A DNA stretch of 64,000 nucleotides from Phaeobacter gallaeciensis (GTDB lineage Bacteria > Pseudomonadota > Alphaproteobacteria > Rhodobacterales > Rhodobacteraceae). Numbering within the stretch: the stretch's first letter is position 1; each line of letters begins with the position of its first letter. The translations under genes and the position numbers were made by a program. This document shows, in pieces, positions 1-9,558 of the stretch. Below the pieces are notes generated by a model. The model was not told where the DNA came from and searched no databases. It saw nothing but the letters and a program-made list of their open reading frames with translations. The stretch is from NCBI RefSeq assembly GCF_001678945.1, contig NZ_CP015124.1, positions 2,022,001 through 2,086,000 on the forward strand, written 5' to 3'.

Positions 1-831
1 CTGTCCGATGTCGCGCGGCTGGATACTATGGTGACCGTGGTCGATGCGGTGAACCTGCCGGATGACTTCTCCAGCCACGATCAGCTTGGCGACCGGGGCG
101 AGACGATGGGAGAAGCGGATACCCGCAGCCTTGTCCACCTGCTGACGGATCAGATGGAATTTGCCGATGTGGTGATCCTCAACAAGGTCACGGACGCAGG
201 CCCAGCCCGCACCGATGCCGCGCGCAAGATCATCCGCAGCCTCAACGCCGATGCCCGCATTGTCGAAGTCGATCACAGCGAGGTCGCGCCAGAAGATATC
301 CTCGACACCCGCCTGTTCGATTTTGAAACCGCGCATGAGCACCCGATGTGGGCCAAGGAACTCTATGGTTTTGCCGATCACACGCCCGAAAGCGATGAAT
401 ATGATATCCAGTCCTTCGTCTTTCGCGCCCGCGCGCCCTTTGATCCGGTGGCAATCCACCGGGTTCTGAATGCGGATCTGCCCGGCGTGATCCGCGCCAA
501 GGGGCATTTCTGGATTGCCACCCGCCCCGATTGGGTGGCGGAATTCTCGCTTGCCGGTGCCCTGTCCAGCGTTGCGCCGCTGGGGACATGGTGGGCCACA
601 GTTCCCGAAGAACGCAGGCCCACTCATGCCCAGGCGCAGGAATACCTGCAGGCGCATTGGCAGGAACCCTTCGGTGATCGCAGGCAGGAACTGGTATTCA
701 TCGGCAGCGGGATCGACTGGCCATCCCTGAAGGCACAGCTGGAGGCCTGCCTGATGGCGGTTCCCGATGTCGATGCGCTGGAGTGGCTGACGGATCTGCC
801 CGATCCTTTCCCGCGCTGGCGCCGGGCCTGA
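1..831 (+). CDS. COG0523/CobW-family GTPase (putative metal chaperone), 3' part
   Basis: The frame is open from the first base, so the N-terminus with the P-loop lies upstream of the window. The 276 residues present carry the guanine-specificity motif NKVTD (about residue 61 of the visible part) and a CobW_C-type domain from roughly residue 135, with the family-typical GHFWIATR and GTWWA stretches. Family members (YjiA, ZigA, CobW) are cytoplasmic GTPases that act as metallochaperones, most often in zinc homeostasis; the metal cannot be told from sequence. The gene ends 170 bp before rpsO and seems to be a separate unit, because a promoter-like sequence lies between them. Confidence 0.85.
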   Translation: MSDVARLDTMVTVVDAVNLPDDFSSHDQLGDRGETMGEADTRSLVHLLTDQMEFADVVILNKVTDAGPARTDAARKIIRSLNADARIVEVDHSEVAPEDILDTRLFDFETAHEHPMWAKELYGFADHTPESDEYDIQSFVFRARAPFDPVAIHRVLNADLPGVIRAKGHFWIATRPDWVAEFSLAGALSSVAPLGTWWATVPEERRPTHAQAQEYLQAHWQEPFGDRRQELVFIGSGIDWPSLKAQLEACLMAVPDVDALEWLTDLPDPFPRWRRA

Positions 832-871
832 ACGCCTAAGGGCGAAAAACCGGGAACCGCCGACATCTCCT

Positions 872-900
872 TTGCTTTTTGCCGCAAAACCGCCTATACG
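872..900 (+). promoter_or_regulatory. Candidate sigma-70 promoter of rpsO
   Basis: TTGCTT (872-877) and TATACG (895-900) are separated by 17 bp, a good match to an alphaproteobacterial housekeeping promoter. The site lies about 100 bp upstream of the rpsO start codon and downstream of the preceding gene. Prediction from sequence only. Confidence 0.45.
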
Positions 901-1000
901 CCCGCATCTGCCGTGGAATCGCGGCGGACTTCTCCATGGGCCTGTGCTGGACGACATCCCGGCCTGCGCCATTTCTCTAACCTTTTCAAAGGAGACCCCG

Positions 1001-1270
1001 ATGTCGATTACTGCTGAAGAAAAAGCACGCCTGATGAAAGAATTCGCAACCAAGGAAGGCGACACCGGTTCGCCCGAAGTCCAGGTTGCCATTCTGACCT
1101 CGCGCATCAACACCTTGACCGAGCACTTCAAGACCCACAAGAAAGACAACCACGGTCGTCGTGGTCTGCTGAAGATGGTTGCTCAGCGTCGTAAGCTGCT
1201 GGACTACACCAAAGGCAAGGATGAGGCCCGTTACCAGGACCTGATCAAGCGCTTGGGCATCCGCCGCTAA
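1001..1270 (+). CDS. rpsO: 30S ribosomal protein S15
   Basis: The 89-residue protein matches the usual S15 length and sequence, including the hallmark stretches [22 protein letters not shown] and the C-terminal KRLGIR. S15 is a primary binder of the 16S rRNA central domain during small-subunit assembly. The ATG at 1001 is preceded by AAAGGAGA at good spacing, so the longer in-frame extension upstream is rejected. A strong intrinsic terminator follows at once. In many bacteria rpsO is directly followed by pnp; here pnp lies 2.1 kb downstream behind three unrelated genes. Confidence 0.98.
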   Translation: MSITAEEKARLMKEFATKEGDTGSPEVQVAILTSRINTLTEHFKTHKKDNHGRRGLLKMVAQRRKLLDYTKGKDEARYQDLIKRLGIRR

Positions 1271-1296
1271 GCGCGACATTTGCATTTCGATGCATG

Positions 1297-1326
1297 CGCC
1301 CGTTCCGAAAGGAGCGGGCGTTTTTT
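1297..1326 (+). terminator. Rho-independent terminator of rpsO
   Basis: A 10-bp stem (CGCCCGTTCC with GGAGCGGGCG, one G-U pair) closed by a GAAA tetraloop is followed by six T residues, 26 bp after the rpsO stop codon. Confidence 0.9.
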
Positions 1327-1456
1327 ATTGGCGGGAACCGGATGGGATGTGGTTGGCCCACCGCCAGCCCTCGTTTACCGGCTGCCGACCTATGATGTAG
1401 GGTTTCACTGCGTGTGAAGCGCGCTCTCCCAGCTCAGACAATGAAAGAGCAGAAAT

Positions 1457-1876
1457 ATGGAACACCTGACCTCGGGAAGCTGCTCGGGAAGCTGTCTGTG
1501 CGGTGCTGTCCGGTTTCACATCCACGGCGCATTCGAAAGCTTCTTCCTGTGCCACTGCGCGCGCTGCCGCAAGGACAGCGGGTCCGCGCATGCGGCCAAT
1601 CTGTTTTCCACCCAGGCAGAGATTGAATGGCTAACCGGGGGGGACAGGGTCAAGAGTTTCCAGTTGCCTGAAACACAGCATGTCAAAAGCTTTTGCATGG
1701 ATTGCGGATCAGCGCTGCCGACGCTGCAGATGGATGGCGCCCTGCTGGTCGTGCCCGCAGGTGCGCTGGACAGTGAGATCCCTATCCGGCCCACGGCCCG
1801 CATCTGCTACGCCAGCCGCGCGGCCTGGACCGATGCGATTGAGACTGCGGAAACCATCGATGGGCTTCCCGGCTAA
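1457..1876 (+). CDS. GFA / CENP-V domain protein (zinc-binding)
   Basis: A 139-residue protein with the zinc-ligand pattern of the GFA family: SCLCG near residue 13, CHCARCRKDSG near residue 32, and CMDCGS near residue 75. The family was named after a glutathione-dependent formaldehyde-activating enzyme, but most members have no proven activity, so no reaction is assigned. It sits between the rpsO terminator and the broken phosphotransferase gene, on the opposite strand to the latter. A second, different GFA protein lies at 33242-33613 in an N-demethylation context. Confidence 0.85.
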   Translation: MEHLTSGSCSGSCLCGAVRFHIHGAFESFFLCHCARCRKDSGSAHAANLFSTQAEIEWLTGGDRVKSFQLPETQHVKSFCMDCGSALPTLQMDGALLVVPAGALDSEIPIRPTARICYASRAAWTDAIETAETIDGLPG

Positions 1877-1894
1877 CCGATCCCCTCCATTCAC

Positions 1895-2778
1895 CTAGCG
1901 CAGTAGATCCAGCCGGGACAGGGTCAGCCGTGATTGTCGGCACAGCGCCTCATTCTTGCCGCCACGATAGAAACTGAGGGCAATTACCGCACAATAGAGC
2001 GCCCAGCCGCTAGCCCGTACCCACGCGCGGTCCTGCAGTTCCAGACGGTCGCGAAACGCGGTGCGGGCGGCAGGGTCCACCCAGGTCCAGGCCGCCGCAT
2101 AATCGACGGCGGGATCGCCAACTGCCGACAGGCCCCAATCGATCACCCCCCGCAAGACACCATCCCGGGCAATCAGATTGTCCGCCTTCAGATCCCCGTG
2201 CAGCCAGACGGGTCGGTCCTGAAACCCGGCATCGCAGGCCGCGTCCCACAGGCAACGTGCGCGCGATGCGTCGATCTCATCTTTGAGGATATCGATGGCC
2301 GGATGCACCACGTGGGTCAGGTCCTGCAGCGCGACGCCACGCCGGTTGTTGGCCTCCCCCGCAACGGGTGAGCCCTCCGTGTCGGTTCGGTGCAGCGCCG
2401 TCAGAAATCTGCAAGGCTTTGCGCCACCGCAACCGGGTCCGCAATCTTTGCGGGGTTTGCGAGATCCCCTTCGATCCAGTCGAATATGCCAAAGGGCAGA
2501 TCATCCCGTAGACAGCTGCGGTGCCGCAGCACCGGAACCGCAAGCGGCAGACCCTGTAGGCGCGGCAGCCAGTCCAACTCCTTGGCCAGATACTGAGTCG
2601 CCGACCACCGGCGCGGCACCCTAAGAACCATCTGCTCCCCGATACGGACCATGCAATTGTCCGTCCCAGACGATTCGATGCGCCTCCGCGGAAGGCCAGC
2701 CCATTGCGGCACCTCGGTCGCAAGGATATCGCCGACCATCGCGTCGCTGATTGCAATGTCATCCGTGTCTTTGCTCAT
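1895..2778 (-). pseudogene. Aminoglycoside phosphotransferase (APH)-like kinase, frameshifted
   Basis: Two consecutive minus-strand frames make one APH-fold protein. The upstream part starts at 2778 (MSKDTDDIAIS) and holds the N-lobe up to VAQSLADF, where a TGA stop occurs at 2401-2403. The downstream part holds the catalytic HGDLKADN (Brenner motif) and GVIDWG metal-binding motif and ends at 1895. Adding one base near 2403-2405 restores continuous reading (ADF-LTALHRTDTEG...), giving about 294 residues, the normal family length. It is therefore either a recent single-base deletion or a sequencing error in a short run. Family members phosphorylate small hydroxylated molecules, by no means only antibiotics; the substrate is unknown. 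Confidence 0.8.
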
Positions 2779-2868
2779 CAGGCGAAGCTAACCGCCCGAT
2801 GGCCCCACCGGCAAGGAAAGGGCGCGATCCGAGTCCCGAAGTACCGGCAGCTTGCCGCTTCAATTTGA

Positions 2869-2882
2869 TATGTTATTACATA
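2869..2882. repeat. Small AT-rich palindrome in divergent intergenic region
   Basis: TATGT-TATT-ACATA stands in an AT-rich patch between the divergent APH-like gene and the DUF6525 gene. It could be an operator or part of a promoter; nothing else supports a role. Confidence 0.3.
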
Positions 2883-2908
2883 CTAAATCAGCATTTCGAA
2901 GGACACCT

Positions 2909-3166
2909 ATGCCACACCCGCGACGCCGCAATCTGGGCGCCACCGGCCTGCCCATCCGCAAACGTACCGGAAATGCGATGACGGAGTATGACCGCTTGCC
3001 GCCCAGCCTGCGGGCCTGGATGCAAGAGGCTGCCCTGCCGTGGTCGCCGCGCTCTTGCCGCAGCATCTGGATGAAGGTGAAACAGGATGGCGGAACCGAC
3101 CGGCAGGCCATTGCACGCCTTGCCGCTGTTGAGGCCGCAATGCTGAAACGCGCCGCAGAGGCGTGA
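2909..3166 (+). CDS. DUF6525 family small protein
   Basis: An 85-residue basic protein. From residue 25 it contains the conserved core TEYDRLPPSLRAWMQEAALPWSPRS that I associate with DUF6525, a family common in Rhodobacteraceae and of unknown function. The ATG at 2909 follows GAAGGA at suitable spacing; an upstream in-frame extension lacks a ribosome-binding site. There is no signal peptide or membrane segment. It precedes pnp on the same strand with a 196-bp leader between them. Confidence 0.75.
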   Translation: MPHPRRRNLGATGLPIRKRTGNAMTEYDRLPPSLRAWMQEAALPWSPRSCRSIWMKVKQDGGTDRQAIARLAAVEAAMLKRAAEA

Positions 3167-3289
3167 ACCTCCTTCCTGTAGGTCTCCACGAGCTGTTTTT
3201 CTTTCATTCCGGGCCAAAGTGATGTATGGGCCGGGCATCTGAGACGTTGCGCCATGGCCCCGGCGCTCGAAAGAAAGATGGAGGGGGCC

Positions 3290-3348
3290 GGCGGCAATGG
3301 GGCCGCCATGACAACGGGAGACCCGGGATACGCCTGGGAGTGCTCCCA
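3290..3348 (+). promoter_or_regulatory. Structured pnp leader (two hairpins)
   Basis: Just upstream of pnp are a perfect GGCGGC/GCCGCC stem (3290-3295 with 3302-3307) and a GGGAG/CTCCC repeat (3336-3340 with 3343-3347) that ends a few bases before the AGGA ribosome-binding site. Leader structure matters in E. coli pnp, where RNase III and PNPase act on it; that this leader does the same is inference. Confidence 0.4.
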
Positions 3349-3361
3349 CTTAGGATGCTGA
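3308..3361 (+). CDS. Possible 17-residue leader peptide upstream of pnp
   Basis: ATG at 3308 opens a frame encoding [17 protein letters not shown]. Its TGA (3359-3361) ends one base before the pnp ATG, an arrangement suited to translational coupling. No convincing ribosome-binding site precedes it, and the start codon lies inside a hairpin arm flank, so it may be chance. Confidence 0.25.
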   Translation: MTTGDPGYAWECSHLGC

Positions 3362-3362
3362 C

Positions 3363-5504
<2,142 letters not shown>

Positions 5505-5530
5505 TCCGCAGCCTCGCTTCGAACAAGAAA

Positions 5531-5558
5531 GGCCCCGCTGGCAACGGCGGGGCCTTTT
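5531..5558 (+). terminator. Rho-independent terminator of pnp
   Basis: An 8-bp perfect stem, GGCCCCGC (5531-5538) with GCGGGGCC (5547-5554), is followed by TTTT, 26 bp after the pnp stop. Confidence 0.85.
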
Positions 5559-5611
5559 CTGTCAGCGCCGTTCAAGGAACTGCGGCCTTCCCCCCCGGCT
5601 CGTTCCCCGAT

Positions 5612-6337
5612 ATGGATCTGACCATGCACACCCTGATCATCCACATGTCCGGCAGCAGCAAACGCGGCGCAAATGTCGAACACCTGCTTTATACACTGCC
5701 GAATGCCGAGGTGGCCGTAGCGGTGAATGGCCGGACTGCGGTGAGTCACCATGTGCATCCGACGCGTCACGGCGATGTGCATGATCCGCGCTACCCCTTT
5801 CCCCTGTCACCAGGAGAGGTCGGCTGCTTCCTGTCACACCGTAGCTGCTGGCAGCGGATCGTGGATGCGGGCTGGGAGTATGCTTTGATCGTCGAGGATG
5901 ATCTCTCGGTCGATCCGGAGGCATGGCAGACGGCGCTGTCGCTGGTCGAGGCCCACGCGGATGCGGACAGCTTCATCCGCCTGCCCGCCAAACGACGCGA
6001 AAGCCCCGCCACCATTATCGACCAGACGGGCGACAGCAAGCTGTTCCTGCCCCGCGTCATCGGCCTTCAGACCGTCGCGCAGGTGGTGGGGCGCAACGCG
6101 GCGGCGAACCTTCTTGCCGCCAGCACCACCATCGACCGGCCTGTCGATACCTTCCTGCAGATGCACTGGATCCACGGCCAGACCATTCATACCATCCTGC
6201 CCAATGGCGTCAGCGAGCTGACTGAGTCACTGGGCGGATCGACCATCCAGAAAAAGAAACAGGGCAGCAAGCTTGCGCGTGAATTCAAGCGCACGCTTTA
6301 CCGGGCTCAGGTCGCAGCACGCCCGCAAACTGCCTGA
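5612..6337 (+). CDS. Glycosyltransferase family 25 protein
   Basis: A 241-residue protein with the GT25 core: PGEVGCFLSHRSCW (about residue 68) and the acidic sugar-nucleotide/metal motif ALIVEDD (about residue 91). GT25 enzymes add sugars, often galactose, to lipooligosaccharide; here the acceptor is unknown and no other LPS gene is adjacent. The start is uncertain: 5612 has no clear ribosome-binding site, while the in-frame ATG at 5624 (MHTLIIHMSG) has GGAT about 7 bases upstream and fits the family better. The C-terminus is rich in lysine and arginine. Confidence 0.8.
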   Translation: MDLTMHTLIIHMSGSSKRGANVEHLLYTLPNAEVAVAVNGRTAVSHHVHPTRHGDVHDPRYPFPLSPGEVGCFLSHRSCWQRIVDAGWEYALIVEDDLSVDPEAWQTALSLVEAHADADSFIRLPAKRRESPATIIDQTGDSKLFLPRVIGLQTVAQVVGRNAAANLLAASTTIDRPVDTFLQMHWIHGQTIHTILPNGVSELTESLGGSTIQKKKQGSKLAREFKRTLYRAQVAARPQTA

Positions 6338-6462
6338 GGGTCCAGCAGACTGGACCCAAACCCGGGACTGTGCGATGAGACACAGCATGACACCCCTTGT
6401 TCAGACATTTCCCCTGCCGCGCTGCGCGCGAATTACCGTCCCGGCCTGACAGTCGGGCCGGG
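6338..6462. repeat. Two inverted repeats after the GT25 gene
   Basis: GGGTCCAG/CTGGACCC with a CAGA loop (6338-6357) abuts the GT25 stop codon. CCCGGCC/GGCCGGG (6440-6446 with 6456-6462) lies further on. Neither is followed by a T-run, so they are RNA hairpins or protein sites rather than classical terminators. The rest of the 191-bp gap shows nothing recognisable. Confidence 0.4.
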
Positions 6463-6528
6463 TGGTCGAACGCTGAACAACATATGCGCGCCACATAGAA
6501 CCTGCGCGCGCTTTCAAGGGTTTCTGAA

Positions 6529-7041
6529 ATGTCTCAAACACTTCCGACGCTGCACATGCTGTGCGGCAAGATCGCCTCTGGCAAATCCACTCTCGCCGAT
6601 CACCTGACGCGCGAAGACAAGGCCGTACGCATTGCCGAGGACCAATGGCTGAACACTCTCTTCCGCGGCGAGATAGAAACCGGAACCGATTACCTGCGTT
6701 GCACCGCGCGGCTACGCGAGACCGTGGCGCCTCATGTTATCGACCTGCTCAACGTAGGGGTTTCCGTGGTGCTGGATTTCGCCGCAAATACGATCCAGCA
6801 ACGCACCTGGATGCACGGCATTCTCGACAGGACTATTGCAGACCATCAACTGCATGTGCTGGATGTCCCGGATGAAGTCTGCCTCACCCGGTTGCGTGCG
6901 CGAAATGCCAGTGGCGATCATCCATTCTCGGCAACCGAAGAACAGTTTCACCAGTTCTCGAAACACTTTGTCCTGCCCACGCCGCAGGAGAGGTTCAATA
7001 TCGTGATTCACTCCGCGCCCAAAGACACGCCCCCGAAATGA
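6529..7041 (+). CDS. AAA-family P-loop ATPase / small-molecule kinase-like protein
   Basis: A 170-residue single-domain protein with a Walker A motif GKIASGKST at residues 13-21 and a kinase-like fold (VVLDFAANT as the likely Walker B strand, and LRARNASGDHPFS as a lid-like segment). It resembles the COG0645/zeta-toxin-like P-loop kinases that phosphorylate sugars or antibiotics. Substrate unknown. No antitoxin-like gene adjoins it, so a toxin role is not supported. It is convergent with the peroxiredoxin gene, with a 6-8-bp hairpin between the two. Confidence 0.7.
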   Translation: MSQTLPTLHMLCGKIASGKSTLADHLTREDKAVRIAEDQWLNTLFRGEIETGTDYLRCTARLRETVAPHVIDLLNVGVSVVLDFAANTIQQRTWMHGILDRTIADHQLHVLDVPDEVCLTRLRARNASGDHPFSATEEQFHQFSKHFVLPTPQERFNIVIHSAPKDTPPK

Positions 7042-7043
7042 CA

Positions 7044-7064
7044 AAGGGGCCAAACGGCCCCCTT
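7044..7064. terminator. Weak bidirectional terminator-like hairpin
   Basis: AAGGGGCC and GGCCCCCTT flank an AAAC loop between convergent genes. There is no T-run, so efficient intrinsic termination is doubtful. Confidence 0.35.
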
Positions 7065-7090
7065 GCTGAACTTCAAAATGGTCTTCCGAC

Positions 7091-7744
7091 TTATTCCGGC
7101 GCTTTGGTCTTGCGCAGGTAGGGGAAGATGGTTTCGAACTCACCGAACTTGGCCTTGGCGTCTTCGTTCGACACGGTCGGCGGGATGATCACATCCTGAC
7201 CTGGCACCCAGTCGGCAGGGGTGGCAACGCCGTGGCCGGTGGTCATCTGCAGACCGTCCAGCGCGCGCAGGATCTCGGCAAAGTTGCGGCCCACCGACAT
7301 CGGGTAGGTCATCGACAGTTTCAACTGCTTGTCCGGGCCGATGATGAAGACCGAGCGCACTGTGGCGCTGTCGGCCGGAGTGCGGCCATCGGGCAGGTAG
7401 GCTTCGGCGGGCAGCATGTCAAAGGCCTTGGACACGGCGAGCCCTTCGTCCGCGATGATCGGGAAGCCTGCCGGAGTTTTGGCATAGCTTTCAATGTCGC
7501 CTTTCCATTTCTTGTGGTCCTCGACACCGTCAACGGACACGCCGATCACCTTGGTGTTGCGCTTGGCCCACTCCTCGGACAGCTGCGCCACGGCACCAAA
7601 TTCAGTGGTGCAGACCGGGGTGAAATCCTTGGGGTGGGAAAACAGGATCGCCCAGCTGTCCCCGATCCAGTCGTGGAAGGTGATGGTGCCCTGATCGGTC
7701 TCGGCGGTGAAATTCGGAACCACATCGTTGATGCGCAAACCCAT
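7091..7744 (-). CDS. 1-Cys peroxiredoxin (Prx6-type)
   Basis: A 217-residue thiol peroxidase that reduces hydrogen peroxide and alkyl hydroperoxides. The peroxidatic cysteine is Cys45 in FTPVCTTEFG. The Prx6-class C-terminal arm is present (ATPADWVPGQDVIIPP), and the overall length fits Prx6. The ATG at 7744 has GAGGAGA just upstream, so the 12-residue N-terminal extension is rejected. The gene is divergent from the aldehyde dehydrogenase gene across a 284-bp region with two inverted repeats. Confidence 0.93.
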   Translation of the reverse strand: MGLRINDVVPNFTAETDQGTITFHDWIGDSWAILFSHPKDFTPVCTTEFGAVAQLSEEWAKRNTKVIGVSVDGVEDHKKWKGDIESYAKTPAGFPIIADEGLAVSKAFDMLPAEAYLPDGRTPADSATVRSVFIIGPDKQLKLSMTYPMSVGRNFAEILRALDGLQMTTGHGVATPADWVPGQDVIIPPTVSNEDAKAKFGEFETIFPYLRKTKAPE

Positions 7745-7784
7745 GACGGTCTCCTCTCTGCGTTCACATTCAGTTTTCAATACG

Positions 7785-7803
7785 TATCTTGCTACGCAAG
7801 GTA
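7785..7803. promoter_or_regulatory. Imperfect inverted repeat upstream of peroxiredoxin
   Basis: TATCTTGC-TAC-GCAAGGTA (7785-7803) has one mismatch per arm and sits 41 bp upstream of the peroxiredoxin start, where an activator or repressor site would be expected. Confidence 0.4.
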
Positions 7804-7910
7804 ATCAATCGCAGCGCAGGTTAAACCCCTGCGGCGTCAAGACCAGCACAAAAGTGCCAATCACCTGCGACAAAACGGAAAACCCTGGGTTTATCCGCGA
7901 AAATCCGCCT

Positions 7911-7934
7911 CACATAATTTGATCAAATTATGTG
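7911..7934. promoter_or_regulatory. 24-bp perfect palindrome, candidate operator
   Basis: CACATAATTTGA is followed directly by its exact reverse complement. The AT-rich block stands out from the GC-rich surroundings, lies 95 bp upstream of the aldehyde dehydrogenase start and 167 bp upstream of the divergent peroxiredoxin start. It has the form of a homodimer binding site; the regulator is not evident in the window. Confidence 0.6.
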
Positions 7935-8028
7935 AATGTGGTCTTGCCCAAGGGTCAAGGCAGTGACACAGTGGCGCGCGAAAGCGCCGGTACAAACTGG
8001 CGAAACGTCTGATTTGGGAGATCTGGAC

Positions 8029-9468
8029 ATGATCGAGAAACGCGACTTTTACATCAATGGCCAATGGGTTGCTCCTGCGGCAGCCAAGGATCACAATGTC
8101 ATCGATCCTTCCACCGAAGAACCCTGTGCAGTGATTTCCCTGGGATCCGAAGCCGATACCAATGCCGCCGTTGCCGCTGCCAAGGCCGCCCTGCCCGGCT
8201 GGATGGCGACCCCGGTAGAAGAGCGGATCGCGCTGGTGGAAAAACTGATTGAGGTCTACCAGGCCCGCGGCGAAGATCTGGCCCAGGCCATGTCCACCGA
8301 GATGGGCGCCCCGATCGAGATGTCCCGCACCCAGCAGGTTGGCGCCGGTATCTTCCACCTGAAGAATTTTGTGCGCGCGGCCAAGGCGTTTGAATTTGAA
8401 CGCCCCCTGAGCGACCGCTTCCAGAACGACCGCATCATCTACGAAGCCGTCGGTGTTGCTGCCCTGATCACGCCCTGGAACTGGCCGATGAACCAGATCA
8501 CGCTCAAGGTGGGTGCCGCGGCCATCGCGGGCTGCACCATGGTTCTGAAGCCTTCCGAGGAAAGCCCGCTGGATGCGATGATCTTTGCCGAGCTGATGGA
8601 CGAGGCAGGTTTCCCCGCCGGCGTCTTCAACCTGGTGAACGGCGATGGCGTCGGCGTCGGCTCGCAGCTGTCCTCGCACCCGGATGTGGACATGGTGTCC
8701 TTCACCGGCTCGACCCGCGCAGGCACCGCGATCTCCAAGGCAGCCGCCGACACCCTGAAGAAGGTGCACCTTGAGCTGGGCGGCAAAGGCGCCAACGTGA
8801 TCTTTGACGATGCCGACGAAAAAGCGGTCAAGCGTGGCGTGCTGCACATGATGAACAACACCGGCCAAAGCTGCAACGCGCCCTCGCGGATGCTGGTTCA
8901 GAAAGGCATCTACGATCAGGCCGTGGCCACCGCTGCCGAAGTTGCCGCCAAGGTCACCGTCGGCCCGGCGTCCGAGGAAGGTCGCCACATCGGCCCCGTG
9001 GTCAATGAAACCCAGTGGAACAAGATTCAGGACCTGATCCAGAAGGGCATCGACGAAGGCGCGCGCCTTGTCGCCGGTGGCACCGGTCGCCCTGAAGGCT
9101 TCAACAAGGGCTTTTACGTCAAACCGACCGTCTTTGCCGATGTGAACAACCAGATGACCATCGCCCGTGAAGAAATCTTTGGACCGGTCCTGTCGATCAT
9201 CCCGTTTGAGACCGAGGAAGAAGCCGTCGAGATCGCCAACGACACGCCCTATGGTCTGACCAACTATGTGCAGACCCAGGACGGCGCCAAGGCCAACCGT
9301 ATGGCCCGCGTGCTACGGTCCGGCATGGTGGAAATGAACGGCCAGTCCCGGTCCCCCGGTGCGCCCTTCGGTGGCATGAAGCAGTCCGGCAACGGCCGTG
9401 AAGGCGGTATCTTCGGGATCGAGGATTTCCTGGAAATCAAGGCCGTCGGCGGCTGGTCCACCGACTGA
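8029..9468 (+). CDS. NAD(P)-dependent aldehyde dehydrogenase
   Basis: A 479-residue protein of normal ALDH length. It has the cofactor/active-site stretch TPWNWPMNQ (about 144), the general-base glutamate in LELGGKGAN (about 249) and the catalytic cysteine in NNTGQSCNAPSR (about 283). It oxidises an aldehyde to the acid; the substrate cannot be set from sequence. The ATG at 8029 follows GGGAG; upstream in-frame codons lack a site. It is monocistronic, ending in a bidirectional terminator, so a link to the adjoining ABC/FAD/IOR cluster is possible but not shown. Confidence 0.93.
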   Translation: MIEKRDFYINGQWVAPAAAKDHNVIDPSTEEPCAVISLGSEADTNAAVAAAKAALPGWMATPVEERIALVEKLIEVYQARGEDLAQAMSTEMGAPIEMSRTQQVGAGIFHLKNFVRAAKAFEFERPLSDRFQNDRIIYEAVGVAALITPWNWPMNQITLKVGAAAIAGCTMVLKPSEESPLDAMIFAELMDEAGFPAGVFNLVNGDGVGVGSQLSSHPDVDMVSFTGSTRAGTAISKAAADTLKKVHLELGGKGANVIFDDADEKAVKRGVLHMMNNTGQSCNAPSRMLVQKGIYDQAVATAAEVAAKVTVGPASEEGRHIGPVVNETQWNKIQDLIQKGIDEGARLVAGGTGRPEGFNKGFYVKPTVFADVNNQMTIAREEIFGPVLSIIPFETEEEAVEIANDTPYGLTNYVQTQDGAKANRMARVLRSGMVEMNGQSRSPGAPFGGMKQSGNGREGGIFGIEDFLEIKAVGGWSTD

Positions 9469-9490
9469 TTTTCAGCCTCTTTGAAATAGC

Positions 9491-9524
9491 AAAAGCCGCT
9501 CCTATCCGGAGCGGCTTTTCTTTT
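9491..9524. terminator. Bidirectional rho-independent terminator
   Basis: AAAAGCCGCTCC and GGAGCGGCTTTT form a 12-bp stem around TATCC, with T-rich tails on both strands. It separates the rightward ALDH gene from the leftward ABC operon. Confidence 0.88.
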
Positions 9525-9558
9525 GCCCGCGTGGTGCACGGGGTCTTGCAGCTCCCCG

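Noticed and set aside
6529-7041. Zeta-toxin of a toxin-antitoxin pair
   Set aside because: The P-loop kinase fold fits, but no small antitoxin gene adjoins it and it stands alone.
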